From: Oscillospiraceae bacterium
GTDB lineage: Bacteria > Bacillota_A > Clostridia > Oscillospirales > Oscillospiraceae
Direction of reading: 5' to 3'
Assembly (NCBI GenBank): GCA_021771675.1
Contig: JAETOP010000048.1
Coordinates: 1 to 36,625, forward strand
DNA length: 36,625 nt
Shown here: positions 7,991 to 16,330 of the stretch, piece by piece
How positions within the stretch are numbered: the first letter of the stretch is position 1
How the letters are laid out: every line of letters starts with the position of its first letter
Notes under the pieces: model-generated
Told to the model about the DNA's origin: nothing
What the model saw: only the letters and a program-made list of their open reading frames with translations
The model's database searches: none
Program-made: the position numbers and the translations under genes

Positions 7991-8455
7991 CTACTTCTTC
8001 AGCTGCTTTTCCCGGTCACGCTCGATGGCCTTAGCGATGGCCTGCTCCCGGAAATAGGCGTTGCGCTGCTCCTTGGCCTTCTTTTCGGCCTGGCGGCGGG
8101 CGTGGATTCCCTTGCGCACCGGGTCGGATTTGCTCACAGGCGTTTCCCTGCGCTTGGCCCGACCGGTCTGGTTGCGCTCCTGCTGGCACTTTTCACTGAA
8201 CCGGTAAATAACGAATTTAGAGCCCAGGCAGGCAATCCCCTCGGCGCCGGTGGCCTCACAGATGGCGTCACTGACCTCCCGGGGAGACAGCAGCGCCCCC
8301 TCCAGCACCTTTCCCTTCACCAGCTCCCGGGCGGTGAGCAGATTCTCCGCCTCGGCGATCACCGCCTGGGTGACGCCCCCCTTGCCCACCATCAGGGTGG
8401 TGTCCAGGGCGTTGGACTGAGCCCGCAGCTCGGCCCGTTCTTTACTTGTCAGCAT
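7991..8455 (-). CDS. YhbY-like RNA-binding protein (CRM domain) with basic tail
   Basis: A 154-residue protein. Residues 1 to about 90 form a CRS1/YhbY (CRM) domain, which binds pre-50S ribosomal RNA: MLTSKERAELRAQSN start, MVGKGGVTQAV with the GxxG-type loop, LVKGKVLEGA, and GSKFVIYRFSE. Typical YhbY proteins stop near 95-100 residues; here about 60 more residues, mostly Lys, Arg, Glu and Gln (for example RRQAEKKAKEQR), make a charged, probably helical tail. Its ATG overlaps the end of rdgB by 14 bases with AAGGAGG placed inside rdgB, so translation is coupled. Confidence 0.9.
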   Translation of the reverse strand: MLTSKERAELRAQSNALDTTLMVGKGGVTQAVIAEAENLLTARELVKGKVLEGALLSPREVSDAICEATGAEGIACLGSKFVIYRFSEKCQQERNQTGRAKRRETPVSKSDPVRKGIHARRQAEKKAKEQRNAYFREQAIAKAIERDREKQLKK

Positions 8456-9047
8456 AGCCTGCCTCCTTGAGCTTTTGATAGAATACCTTCAGGGCGTTGG
8501 CCCGGTGGGAAACCTGATTCTTCTCCTCCGGACTCATTTCCGCCGTGGATTTCCCCATGGGGGGATAGTAGAAAATGGGGTCGTAGCCGAAGCCGTTTTC
8601 CCCCACAGGGGCACGGAGCAGCTCCCCGTGGATTTCTCCCCGGGCCTGGATGGTCTGCCCCTGAGGGGTGACCAGGGTGATGACGCAGACGAACTGGGCC
8701 TGGCGCTGCCCGTCGGGCACCTGCTCGGTATTTTTCAGCAGCAGCTGGAGTCTGCCCCAGTCGTCCAGGGTGGGGTCAAAGCCATAGCGGGCAGAATAGA
8801 TGCCCGGCTCCCCGTTCAGGGCGTCCACGGCGATGCCGGAATCGTCCGCCAGGGCAGGCAGCCCCGTGGCCTCCATCACCGCCTGGGCCTTCAAAAAGGA
8901 ATTCTCCTCAAAGGTGGTGCCGGTCTCCTCCACGTCGATGTCCACCCCCAGCTGGGACTGGAGCACCAGCTCCATGCCAAATTTTCTGGTGATCTGGCTG
9001 ATCTCCTCCAGCTTGTGCTTGTTTTTGCTTGCCAATACGACTTTCAT
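8442..9047 (-). CDS. rdgB: XTP/dITP pyrophosphatase (Ham1/RdgB family)
   Basis: A 201-residue house-cleaning enzyme that hydrolyses non-canonical purine triphosphates such as dITP and XTP. Visible family motifs: VLASKNKHKLEEI at the N-terminus (triphosphate-binding SxNxxK), TFEENSFLKA, LADDSGIAVDAL, GFGYDPIF and SHRANAL near the C-terminus. Length is normal. The start follows the ftsY stop by 9 bases and AAGGAG overlaps that stop, so it is in one transcript with ftsY and yhbY. Confidence 0.96.
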   Translation of the reverse strand: MKVVLASKNKHKLEEISQITRKFGMELVLQSQLGVDIDVEETGTTFEENSFLKAQAVMEATGLPALADDSGIAVDALNGEPGIYSARYGFDPTLDDWGRLQLLLKNTEQVPDGQRQAQFVCVITLVTPQGQTIQARGEIHGELLRAPVGENGFGYDPIFYYPPMGKSTAEMSPEEKNQVSHRANALKVFYQKLKEAGYADK

Positions 9048-9056
9048 GGTATCTCC

Positions 9057-9959
9057 TTAAAACAGCGCCTTGACGAAATCCTCCGCCACGAAGGGCATCA
9101 GATCGTCCTCCTGCTCTCCCACGCCGATGAACTTCACCGGAATTTGCAGGGCATCCGCCACGGCAATGACAATGCCGCCCTTGGCGGTGCCGTCCAGCTT
9201 GGTCAGGGCGATGGCGGTGACTCCCGCAATCTCCTTGAACTGCTTGGCCTGAATCAGGCCGTTCTGGCCGGTGGTGCCGTCCAGCACCAGCAGCACCTCC
9301 CGGCTGGCCCGGGGCAGCTCCCGCTCCACCACCCGGGTGATTTTGTTCAGCTCGTTCATCAGGTTCACCTTGTTGTGCAGCCGCCCGGCGGTGTCGATGA
9401 TCACCACGTCCACGTCCCTGGCCTTGGCGGCCTGGATGCCGTCAAACACCACGGAGGCCGGGTCGGCCCCCTCGTGCTGGCGGACGATGGCGGCCCCGCT
9501 GCGCTCCGCCCAGATTTCCAGCTGGTCGGCGGCGGCGGCCCGGAAGGTATCGGCAGCCACCAGCAGCACCTTCTTGCCCAGCTGAACCTGCTGCTTGGCG
9601 ATTTTGCCGATGGTGGTGGTTTTCCCCACCCCGTTGACGCCGATAACCAGGATCACGCTGGGCAGGGTTTTCAGCGTCAGCTCCGGGCTGCCCACGTTCA
9701 CCATGTCCACTAAGATTTCCTGGAGAGCCTGCCGGGCCTCCTGGGCCTGGCGGATGTGCCGCTGGGACACTTCCTTGCGCAGACGCTGCGTAGCCTTGGA
9801 GGCGGTCTCCACCCCCAGGTCTGCCAGAATCAGGCTCTCCTCCAGCTCGTCATAGAAATCGTCGTCCAGCTCGGAGACGGAAAAAACGTCGTTAAAGGTC
9901 TCGCTGATGGCCTCCCGGGTCTTGGCAAGCCCCTGCTTGATTTTGTCAAAAAATCCCAT
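9057..9959 (-). CDS. ftsY: signal recognition particle receptor FtsY
   Basis: A 300-residue GTPase that receives SRP-ribosome complexes at the membrane. Residues 1 to about 85 are the helical N domain (MGFFDKIKQGLAKTREAI). The G domain has GVNGVGKTTTIGK (P-loop), DTFRAAAADQL, DTAGRLHNK and TKLDGTAKGG, closing with GVGEQEDDLMPF. The acidic A domain found in Escherichia coli is absent, as usual in Gram-positives. The start is ATG 9959, with GGAAAGGAA upstream; the longer open frame upstream runs into repeat DNA and is rejected. It stands 347 bases from smc, the gap being a repeat element. Confidence 0.96.
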   Translation of the reverse strand: MGFFDKIKQGLAKTREAISETFNDVFSVSELDDDFYDELEESLILADLGVETASKATQRLRKEVSQRHIRQAQEARQALQEILVDMVNVGSPELTLKTLPSVILVIGVNGVGKTTTIGKIAKQQVQLGKKVLLVAADTFRAAAADQLEIWAERSGAAIVRQHEGADPASVVFDGIQAAKARDVDVVIIDTAGRLHNKVNLMNELNKITRVVERELPRASREVLLVLDGTTGQNGLIQAKQFKEIAGVTAIALTKLDGTAKGGIVIAVADALQIPVKFIGVGEQEDDLMPFVAEDFVKALF

Positions 9960-10009
9960 AGATTGATTCCTTTCCGATTGTTGTGATGTATATACCCGTT
10001 TTGCCCGGT

Positions 10010-10269
10010 AAATTGGTGTTTGAAGCGCAGGGCGCTTCACCCCATTGCGCACGGCGGTAGTCAGTAATTACCACATAAGTTTCGCCCGGTAACGCTTTTG
10101 CGGTAGTGGATTGAATGGTGGGCACTTACGGCTATCCCGTAGGGGAGGCAACCTGCCTCCCGCCAGTTAAAGTGCCTGAGTGTTCCATTGAATGGAAGCA
10201 GGTCATGACTCAGAAGCCATCACCCTTCACCATTCAACAGAGCAGGATCACTCCGCCAAACACCAATTT
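10010..10269. mobile_element. 260-bp MITE-like element with 13-bp inverted ends
   Basis: AAATTGGTGTTTG (10010-10022) and its exact complement CAAACACCAATTT (10257-10269) bound a stretch containing the GAAGCGC/GCGCTTC hairpin module (10022 onward), the 83-bp core copy B and a degenerate arm ending CACCATTCAAC. The same end sequences recur at 31158-31170 and in altered form at 7505-7517 and 36470-36483. It has no coding capacity; mobility is inferred from structure and copy number. Confidence 0.6.
10084..10166 (+). repeat. 83-bp core repeat, copy B
   Basis: GCCCGGTAACGC...CCTCCCGCCAG; two differences from copy A. It contains the GGGAGGCA / TGCCTCCC hairpin. Confidence 0.85.
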
Positions 10270-10279
10270 GACGAACCGC

Positions 10280-10314
10280 AATTCCTAATTCCTAACTTCT
10301 AATTCCTCATTCCC
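10280..10314. repeat. period-7 AATTCCT tandem repeat overlapping the smc stop
   Basis: Five units: AATTCCT, AATTCCT, AACTTCT, AATTCCT, CATTCCC. The smc stop codon (10309-10307) lies inside the fourth and fifth units, so the last codons of smc are made of repeat sequence. Confidence 0.8.
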
Positions 10315-13300
10315 CGATGCCCAGCATTTCGGTCATCTGGTTCAAATCCAGCCGCAGCAGGGTGGAAACGCCCTGCTCCTGCATGGTGACGCCGTAGAGC
10401 ACGTTGGAGGCCTCCATGGTGCCCCGGCGGTGGGTGATGACGATGAACTGGGTCTTCCTGCTCAGGTTGTGCATGTAGCTGGCGAACCGCTCCACGTTCC
10501 GGTCGTCCAGAGCGGCGTCGATCTCGTCCAGCAGGCAGAAGGGGGTGGGCCGCACCTTCAAAATGGCGAAGTACAATGCTGTAGCCACGAAGGCCTTCTC
10601 GCCGCCGGAGAGTAGGGTGATGGTCTTCACCTGCTTGCCGGGGGGCTGGACCCGGATTTCGATGCCGCAGGTCAGAGGCTCCTCCGGATTTTCCAGAATC
10701 AGCGCTCCCTTGCCGCCGCCGAACATCTCCTGGAAAACCTCCCCGAAATAGTGGTCGATTTTCTGGAACTCGGTGACGAAGATGGTGGTCATTTCCTTGG
10801 TGATGTCCCGGATGATTCCCTCCAGCTCCCGCTTGGAGGTGAGCACGTCATCCCGCTGGGCGGCCAGGTAGCTGTAGCGCTCGTTCACCCGGGCGTATTC
10901 CTCGATGGCTCCCAGGTTGGGGGTGCCCAGGGCGGCGATTTTCCGCTTTAATTCTCCCACCCGCCGGTTTCCGGCGGCGATGGACTCAATCTCCCCCCGG
11001 GAATCTTTGGCGGTGCTGGGGGTCAGGCCGTAGGAATCCCAGAGCTTGTCGATAATCTGCTTTTCCTCCATAGAGGAGGTGAGCTTCTTCTGCTCCAGCA
11101 GGGCGCAGGCCCGCTCCATATTCAAAATATCCTTGCTCTTCTCCTGGGCCTCCCGCTCGGAGAGGGTCTTGGCGGCCTCGGTCCGGGAGCGGTCGGAGAT
11201 GGCCCGCTCCACCTGGCGCTTCATGTCTGCCACCTGGTCGTCGTTTTCCTCCTGCCGCAATCGCAGGGCCCGGATTTCCTCTTCCAGCTGCCTGGTCTGC
11301 TCCCGAATGGCGTCCACCAGATGGAGCTTCTTCTCCCGATCCCCCTCCATGGCGAAGCGCAGGCTTTCCAGGTCCTGGATGTGGGCCAGGGCGGTGGAGC
11401 GCTCGGCCTCTAAAGCAGCGGCCTCGGTTTTCAAATCTGTAATTTGGGCGTTGATCTCGGCGGTAGCCTCTACGGTCTCCGTCTGGCTGCCCTCCAATTG
11501 GGAGAGTGCCTCACGGCACTGAGCCAGCTGCTGGGTCAATATCTGCATTTTCCCCTTCTGGGCGGCGCAGCGCTCCCGGTCGGTCTGGTTTCTCTGCTGC
11601 AAAGCCTCCAGCTCCCGGCGGGCGGACTGCTCCGCCTCCATGATGGCATCCACCATCACCTGGTACTGCTTCTCCTGGCCCTGGAGCCGGAGGACCTGGT
11701 CCTGAGCCTGGCGGAGCTGATCCTGAGCAGCGGAAAGCTCGAAGGCCGCCTGATCCAGCTGGCGGCGGGCCTCGGCGGCCTGGGCCTGAACCAGGAGCTT
11801 CTGCTCTTCCAGCTGCTTTTCCCGGGCGGTGAGCTTTTCCAGTTCATTGGCCCGGGAGAGGATGCCGGCGTCCCGGCTCACGGAGCCGCCGGTCATGGAG
11901 CCGCCGGGGTTCATCACCTGGCCGTCCAGGGTGACGATTTTGAAGCGGCTGCGGTATTTCTGGGACATGGCGATGGCGGCGTCCATATCCTGGACGATCA
12001 CCGTCCGCCCCAGCAGGTTATCGATGATGGACTGGTAGGTCTTCTCGCACTGAACCAGTCCCGAGGCGATGCCCACAAAGCCCCGGCAGCTTTCCAGGCC
12101 GTTCTCCTGCAAAAGCCGCCCCTGGATTCCCGTCAGAGGCAGGAAGGTGGCCCGGCCGCCGCCGGTGCGTTTCAGAAAGGAGATAGCCGCCTTGCCGTCG
12201 GACTCATTTCCCACCACAATCTGCTGCATGGCGGCCCCAAGGGCAATCTCGATGGCCACGGCATATTCGTCGCCCGTGCGGATGAGCCGGGACACCGGGC
12301 CGTGAATGCCCCGGAGTCTGCCCCGCTCCGCCTCCTGCATCACCATGCGGACGGATTTCTGGTAGCTTTCAAAATCCCGCTCCATGGCCCGGAACACCCG
12401 TGCCTTGGCGGTGACGGAATCTAAGTCACTGGTCAGATGACGGAGCTTCTCGGCGGCCTCCTCGGCACGCTTGGCCCGGCTGGTCTGGCGCAGGGTATAG
12501 CCGGAGATGGCGTTGGAAGCGGCGGTGACCTCCTCCTGGGCCTGGCGCAGCTGCTGCTGGGCCTGCTCCAGCTGCTGCTGGGCCCCGGTTCGGCGGGAGG
12601 CTCCGGAGGAAAGGTCGCTGGTCAGCTGCTCCAGGCGCTCCCCGCTCTGTCCGATGCTCTCCTCCAGCCCTCGGATGTCCGCCTCCCGGCCTGCAATGTC
12701 CGCCGTCAGGGTGGATTCCTGGCTGCGCAGCTCCAAAAAGCGCTTGGTCATGCCCTGGGCGCTGGCAGTCATGGCGGCCAGCTGCCCCTCCAGCTCCTGG
12801 AGGCTCTTCCCCTTGGCATCAATCAGCTCATCCGCCTCCTTGACTCGGGCCTGGGCCTGCTGAATCTGGCTGCTGATGCCGCCGGAGCGGTCCTCCTGGC
12901 CCTTCAACTCCTCCTGAATCCGCTGGATGTTGGCGTTGTTGTTTTCTACATTTCCCCGGAGCACGGCCATCTGGCCGTCCAGCTGCTGGTGGGTGGATTC
13001 CAGCATATTGGTCTTCACCCGGAGGGTGTCCAGGTTCTCGTCCTTCTCCCGGAGCTGAGCGCCCAGCTGCTCCGCCTGGGCGTAGAGCTTGTCCAGGTCG
13101 TCGTGGGCCTGCTGCAACACGAAGGAGGCCGAGGCGTAGTCCTCCTCCGCCTTTTTGGCGGCGGCGGAGAGCTTGTCCAAGGTGTCCAGCCACACGGCTA
13201 CCTCCACCCCCCGCAGCTCGTCCTTCAGCTCCAGATATTTCCGGGCCTTCTCCGACTGAACCCGCAGGGGCTCCAATTGCAGCTCCAGCTCGGAGACCTT

Positions 13301-13879
13301 GTCCCCGATGCGCAGCAGATTGTCCTCGGTCTGGGCCAGCTTGCGCTCCGTCTCCTCCTTCCGGTGGCGGTACTTGGAGATGCCCGCCGCCTCCTCGAAG
13401 ATTTCCCGGCGGTCGTTGCTTTTCAGGGATAGAATTTCGTCAATCCGGCCCTGGCCGATGTTGGAGTAGCCCTCCCGGCCGAGACCTGTGTCCATGAACA
13501 GCTCGTTGATGTCCTTGAGCCGGGCGGACTGGCGGTTGATGTAGTATTCGCCGTCGCCGCTGCGGTAATAGCGGCGGGTGACCATCACCTCGTCGGCGTC
13601 GTAGGCCAGGGCCCGGTCGGTGTTGTCCAGGGTCAATGTGGCCTCGGCAAAGCCCACGGCACTGCGCTTCTGGGTGCCGCCGAAGATCACGTCCTCCATC
13701 TTGGCCCCCCGGAGGGTCTTGGAGCTCTGCTCGCCCATGACCCAGAGGATGGCGTCGGAGATATTCGATTTGCCGGAGCCGTTTGGCCCGACAATGGCGG
13801 TAATGTCATCGCCGAAGCGGATCAGCGTCTTGTCCGGAAAGGACTTAAAGCCCTGCAATTCCAAAGATTTCAGATACAC
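10307..13879 (-). CDS. smc: chromosome segregation protein SMC
   Basis: A 1190-residue condensin ATPase that compacts and separates chromosomes. Head N-part: Walker A GPNGSGKSNISDA near residues 31-43. A long coiled coil (about 170-500) leads to the hinge (about 520-640, with GVxG-type turns and GGRATFLPL), then a second coiled coil (about 670-1010), and the head C-part with signature LSGGEKAFVATALYF and Walker B FCLLDEIDAALDD. Length is standard. The start is GTG 13879 with GAGG 7-8 bases upstream; the nearby ATG is in another frame and stops after four codons. It has a good promoter at 13916-13944 and heads the leftward block. ScpA and ScpB partners are not in the window. Confidence 0.97.
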   Translation of the reverse strand: MYLKSLELQGFKSFPDKTLIRFGDDITAIVGPNGSGKSNISDAILWVMGEQSSKTLRGAKMEDVIFGGTQKRSAVGFAEATLTLDNTDRALAYDADEVMVTRRYYRSGDGEYYINRQSARLKDINELFMDTGLGREGYSNIGQGRIDEILSLKSNDRREIFEEAAGISKYRHRKEETERKLAQTEDNLLRIGDKVSELELQLEPLRVQSEKARKYLELKDELRGVEVAVWLDTLDKLSAAAKKAEEDYASASFVLQQAHDDLDKLYAQAEQLGAQLREKDENLDTLRVKTNMLESTHQQLDGQMAVLRGNVENNNANIQRIQEELKGQEDRSGGISSQIQQAQARVKEADELIDAKGKSLQELEGQLAAMTASAQGMTKRFLELRSQESTLTADIAGREADIRGLEESIGQSGERLEQLTSDLSSGASRRTGAQQQLEQAQQQLRQAQEEVTAASNAISGYTLRQTSRAKRAEEAAEKLRHLTSDLDSVTAKARVFRAMERDFESYQKSVRMVMQEAERGRLRGIHGPVSRLIRTGDEYAVAIEIALGAAMQQIVVGNESDGKAAISFLKRTGGGRATFLPLTGIQGRLLQENGLESCRGFVGIASGLVQCEKTYQSIIDNLLGRTVIVQDMDAAIAMSQKYRSRFKIVTLDGQVMNPGGSMTGGSVSRDAGILSRANELEKLTAREKQLEEQKLLVQAQAAEARRQLDQAAFELSAAQDQLRQAQDQVLRLQGQEKQYQVMVDAIMEAEQSARRELEALQQRNQTDRERCAAQKGKMQILTQQLAQCREALSQLEGSQTETVEATAEINAQITDLKTEAAALEAERSTALAHIQDLESLRFAMEGDREKKLHLVDAIREQTRQLEEEIRALRLRQEENDDQVADMKRQVERAISDRSRTEAAKTLSEREAQEKSKDILNMERACALLEQKKLTSSMEEKQIIDKLWDSYGLTPSTAKDSRGEIESIAAGNRRVGELKRKIAALGTPNLGAIEEYARVNERYSYLAAQRDDVLTSKRELEGIIRDITKEMTTIFVTEFQKIDHYFGEVFQEMFGGGKGALILENPEEPLTCGIEIRVQPPGKQVKTITLLSGGEKAFVATALYFAILKVRPTPFCLLDEIDAALDDRNVERFASYMHNLSRKTQFIVITHRRGTMEASNVLYGVTMQEQGVSTLLRLDLNQMTEMLGIGE

Positions 13880-13915
13880 AGCATAACCTCAAGTAAAATA
13901 GAAAAGTATCAGTTT

Positions 13916-13944
13916 ATTATACCCACGGAAAGGGAAAAAAGCAA
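13916..13944 (-). promoter_or_regulatory. sigma-A promoter of smc
   Basis: On the minus strand TTGCTT (13944-13939), 17 bases, TATAAT (13921-13916), about 37 bases before the GTG start. Confidence 0.75.
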
Positions 13945-13979
13945 GAATTTCTTTTGAAGCGCGGCACGCAAACTTCCAT

Positions 13980-14008
13980 TTGACGGAGCCTAGTAAATCT
14001 GGTAACAT
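13980..14008 (+). promoter_or_regulatory. sigma-A-like promoter of the SDR gene
   Basis: TTGACG (13980-13985), 17 bases, TAACAT (14003-14008). It is divergent from the smc promoter, the two -35 boxes being about 36 bases apart, and lies about 39 bases before the SDR start. Confidence 0.6.
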
Positions 14009-14046
14009 ATACCTAACTAACAAAAAAAGGAAAAGGAGTGGAACAT

Positions 14047-15066
14047 ATGAACGCATTACTGATCGGCGGCACCGGAACCATCAGCATGGCCATCACTCGT
14101 CTGCTGGTACAAAGGGGCTGGGAGGTTCACCTGCTGAACCGGGGCACCCGGCGGGCGGAAGCGCCGGAGGGCGTCCACTGGATTCCGGCGGACATGGGCG
14201 ACCAGCGGGCCGTGGAGGAAATTCTGCAGGGCCGGAAATTCGACTGCGTCTGCCAGTTTATCGGCTTCCTGCCGGAGCAGGTGGAGCGGGACATCCGGCT
14301 CTTCCAGGGCAAAACGAAGCAGTACCTCTACATCAGCTCTGCCTCCGCCTACCACAAGCCGGCGGGCGACTACCGAATCACTGAGGGAACCGCCCTATGT
14401 AACCCCTACTGGGAATACTCCCGGAACAAAATCGCCTGTGAGGAGGCGCTGATGAAGGCCTATCGGGAGCAGGGCTTCCCCGTGACCATCATCCGGCCCA
14501 GCCACACCTATGACAACCGGAACGTGCCCCTGGGCGTCCACGGGGATCGGGGAAGCTTCCAGGTCATCAAGCGGATGCTGGAAGGAAAGCAGGTGATCAT
14601 CCACGGCGACGGCACCTCCCTGTGGACCATGACCCACAACTCCGACTTTGCCAAAGGCTTCGTGGGCCTGATGGCCAATCCCCACGCCATCGGCGAGGCC
14701 TTCCAGATCACAAACGACGAAACGCTGACCTGGAACCAGATTTACCAGACCATTGCGGGCGTCCTGGGGGTGGAGCTGAGGGCGGTTCACGTTTCCTCGG
14801 AATTTCTGGCGGCCACAAAGAAATACGACCTGCTGGGCGGCCTCATCGGCGACAAGGCCAACAGCGTGGTCTTCGACAACGCCAAGCTGAAGCGGGCGGT
14901 GCCGGACTTTGTGCCAACGGTGCGCTTTGAGCAGGGCGTCCGGGATGCCATTGCAAATATTTTTGCCCATCCGGAGCTGCAACGGGAGGACCCGGAATTC
15001 GACCGCTGGTGCGACCGTATTCTTGCCGCCCGGGAGGCCGCTTTGAAGGCAATTTGGGAAAACTGA
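14047..15066 (+). CDS. NAD-dependent epimerase/dehydratase (extended SDR)
   Basis: A 339-residue Rossmann-fold enzyme. The N-terminal LLIGGTGTIS is the dinucleotide-binding glycine motif. The SDR catalytic pair is visible as YSRNK (Y-x-x-x-K) after an ISSASAYH segment that supplies the serine, and IIRPSHTYD follows as in nucleotide-sugar epimerases. The late substrate-binding part (GDGTSLWTMTHNSDFAKG) also fits that group. Substrate is not predictable from the sequence. Start ATG 14047 has AAAAGGAG 8 bases before it; a GTG 9 bases earlier overlaps that site. It is a single-gene unit between the smc and alr promoters. Confidence 0.88.
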   Translation: MNALLIGGTGTISMAITRLLVQRGWEVHLLNRGTRRAEAPEGVHWIPADMGDQRAVEEILQGRKFDCVCQFIGFLPEQVERDIRLFQGKTKQYLYISSASAYHKPAGDYRITEGTALCNPYWEYSRNKIACEEALMKAYREQGFPVTIIRPSHTYDNRNVPLGVHGDRGSFQVIKRMLEGKQVIIHGDGTSLWTMTHNSDFAKGFVGLMANPHAIGEAFQITNDETLTWNQIYQTIAGVLGVELRAVHVSSEFLAATKKYDLLGGLIGDKANSVVFDNAKLKRAVPDFVPTVRFEQGVRDAIANIFAHPELQREDPEFDRWCDRILAAREAALKAIWEN

Positions 15067-15074
15067 CGCTCTGG

Positions 15075-15090
15075 ATTAAGAATTCTTAAT
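15075..15090. promoter_or_regulatory. perfect 16-bp palindrome ATTAAGAATTCTTAAT
   Basis: It lies 9 bases after the SDR stop and about 16 bases upstream of the alr -35 box. Its symmetry without a loop suits a dimeric operator better than a terminator, and no U-tract follows. A regulatory role is inference. Confidence 0.4.
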
Positions 15091-15105
15091 GTTTCCCAAA
15101 TTCAG

Positions 15106-15134
15106 TTTACTTTTCCCGGGTAATATGATAGAAT
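15106..15134 (+). promoter_or_regulatory. possible sigma-A promoter of alr
   Basis: TTTACT (15106-15111), 17 bases, TAGAAT (15129-15134), about 33 bases before the TTG start of alr. Confidence 0.55.
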
Positions 15135-15167
15135 GGTGGGAAACTTTCCGTAGAAGGATGATTTTCC

Positions 15168-16319
15168 TTGATATTTGACTCCACAAAACTGATTATCGAT
15201 CTGGACGCCATCGACCACAATATGGCGGCGGTGAAGGCCCGGGTTCAGGCCCCCGTCATGGCCATCGTTAAAGCGGATGCCTACGGCCACGGGGCGGTGG
15301 AGCTGGCCCGGCATCTGGAGAGGGACAGCGCCTATTTTGGCGTCAGCTCCATTCTGGAGGCCCTGGAGCTCCGCCAGGCCGGAATCCAAAAGCCCATCCT
15401 CATTCTGGGCCACACTCCGGCCTCCGCCCTTCCCGATGCCATCCGCCACCGCATCCGTCCCACCATCTACCGCTGGGAGGATGGTCTGGCCCTGTCCCAG
15501 GCAGCCGCAGCGCTGGGGCTCACCGCCCCCTTCCACTTCGCCGTGGACACCGGCATGAGCCGCATTGGCTTCCAGGTGACGCAGGCCGACGCCGACACCT
15601 GCGCCAGGATCGCCGCCCTGCCCAATCTGGAGGCGGAGGGGCTGTTCAGCCATTTTGCCACCGCCGACTGCGCCGACCTGTCCCGGGCCAAGGCCCAGGC
15701 CGCCCGGTTCGCCCAGTTTGACAAAATGCTTCGCCAGCGGGGGGTTGTCATCCCGCTGCGGCATCTGGACAATTCCGCCGGACTGATGAATTTCGGCTGT
15801 GAATACGAGTTGGTTCGCTCCGGCATCGTCACCTACGGCATGTACCCCAGCGACGAGGTGGATCCGGGGCTGCTGGACCTGCGCCCCGCCCTGCGGTGGG
15901 AGAGCCGGATTACCCATCTGAAAATATTGGAGCCCGGCCGGGAGGTGGGCTACGGCGGCACCTACACCACCACCCGCCCCACCTGGGTGGCCACCGTCCC
16001 CGTGGGCTATGCCGACGGCTACCGGCGCAGTCTCTCCGGTCGGTTTTATGTGCTGATTCGGGGGAAGCGGGCCCCCATTCTGGGGCGCATCTGCATGGAC
16101 CAGATGATGGTGGACGTGACCGGGATTCCGGACGTCCAGGCGGACGACCCGGTGGTTCTGGTGGGCCGGGACGGGGAGGAAATCATCACCGCCGAGCAGA
16201 TCGCCGCCCAATATGGCAGCTTCAACTATGAATTCGTCTGCGGCATCAGCCGGAGAGTGCCCCGGGTCTACACCGCCGGGGGCAAAGTAATCCGGTCAGT
16301 GGCCTACCTGTTGGATTGA
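15168..16319 (+). CDS. alr: alanine racemase
   Basis: A 383-residue PLP enzyme making D-alanine for peptidoglycan. The PLP lysine is Lys35 in AIVKADAYGHG. The segment YGGTYTT corresponds to the one with the catalytic tyrosine in characterised Alr, followed by VPVGYADGYRR and GRICMDQMMVDV. The C-terminal beta domain is complete. The start is read as TTG 15168, with AAGGA 9 bases upstream; no in-frame ATG lies near enough to keep the KADAYGHG motif in its usual place. The capA-like gene follows after 11 bases, so the two probably share a transcript. Confidence 0.95.
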   Translation: MIFDSTKLIIDLDAIDHNMAAVKARVQAPVMAIVKADAYGHGAVELARHLERDSAYFGVSSILEALELRQAGIQKPILILGHTPASALPDAIRHRIRPTIYRWEDGLALSQAAAALGLTAPFHFAVDTGMSRIGFQVTQADADTCARIAALPNLEAEGLFSHFATADCADLSRAKAQAARFAQFDKMLRQRGVVIPLRHLDNSAGLMNFGCEYELVRSGIVTYGMYPSDEVDPGLLDLRPALRWESRITHLKILEPGREVGYGGTYTTTRPTWVATVPVGYADGYRRSLSGRFYVLIRGKRAPILGRICMDQMMVDVTGIPDVQADDPVVLVGRDGEEIITAEQIAAQYGSFNYEFVCGISRRVPRVYTAGGKVIRSVAYLLD

Positions 16320-16330
16320 AGGAGAGAACC

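Larger units (their letters stand above)
9960..10306. other. repeat-filled gap between smc and ftsY
   Basis: smc and ftsY are normally close together. Here 347 bases separate them and nearly all of it is the 10010-10269 element plus the 10280-10314 heptamer array. I see no gene and no clear new promoter for ftsY. Confidence 0.75.
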
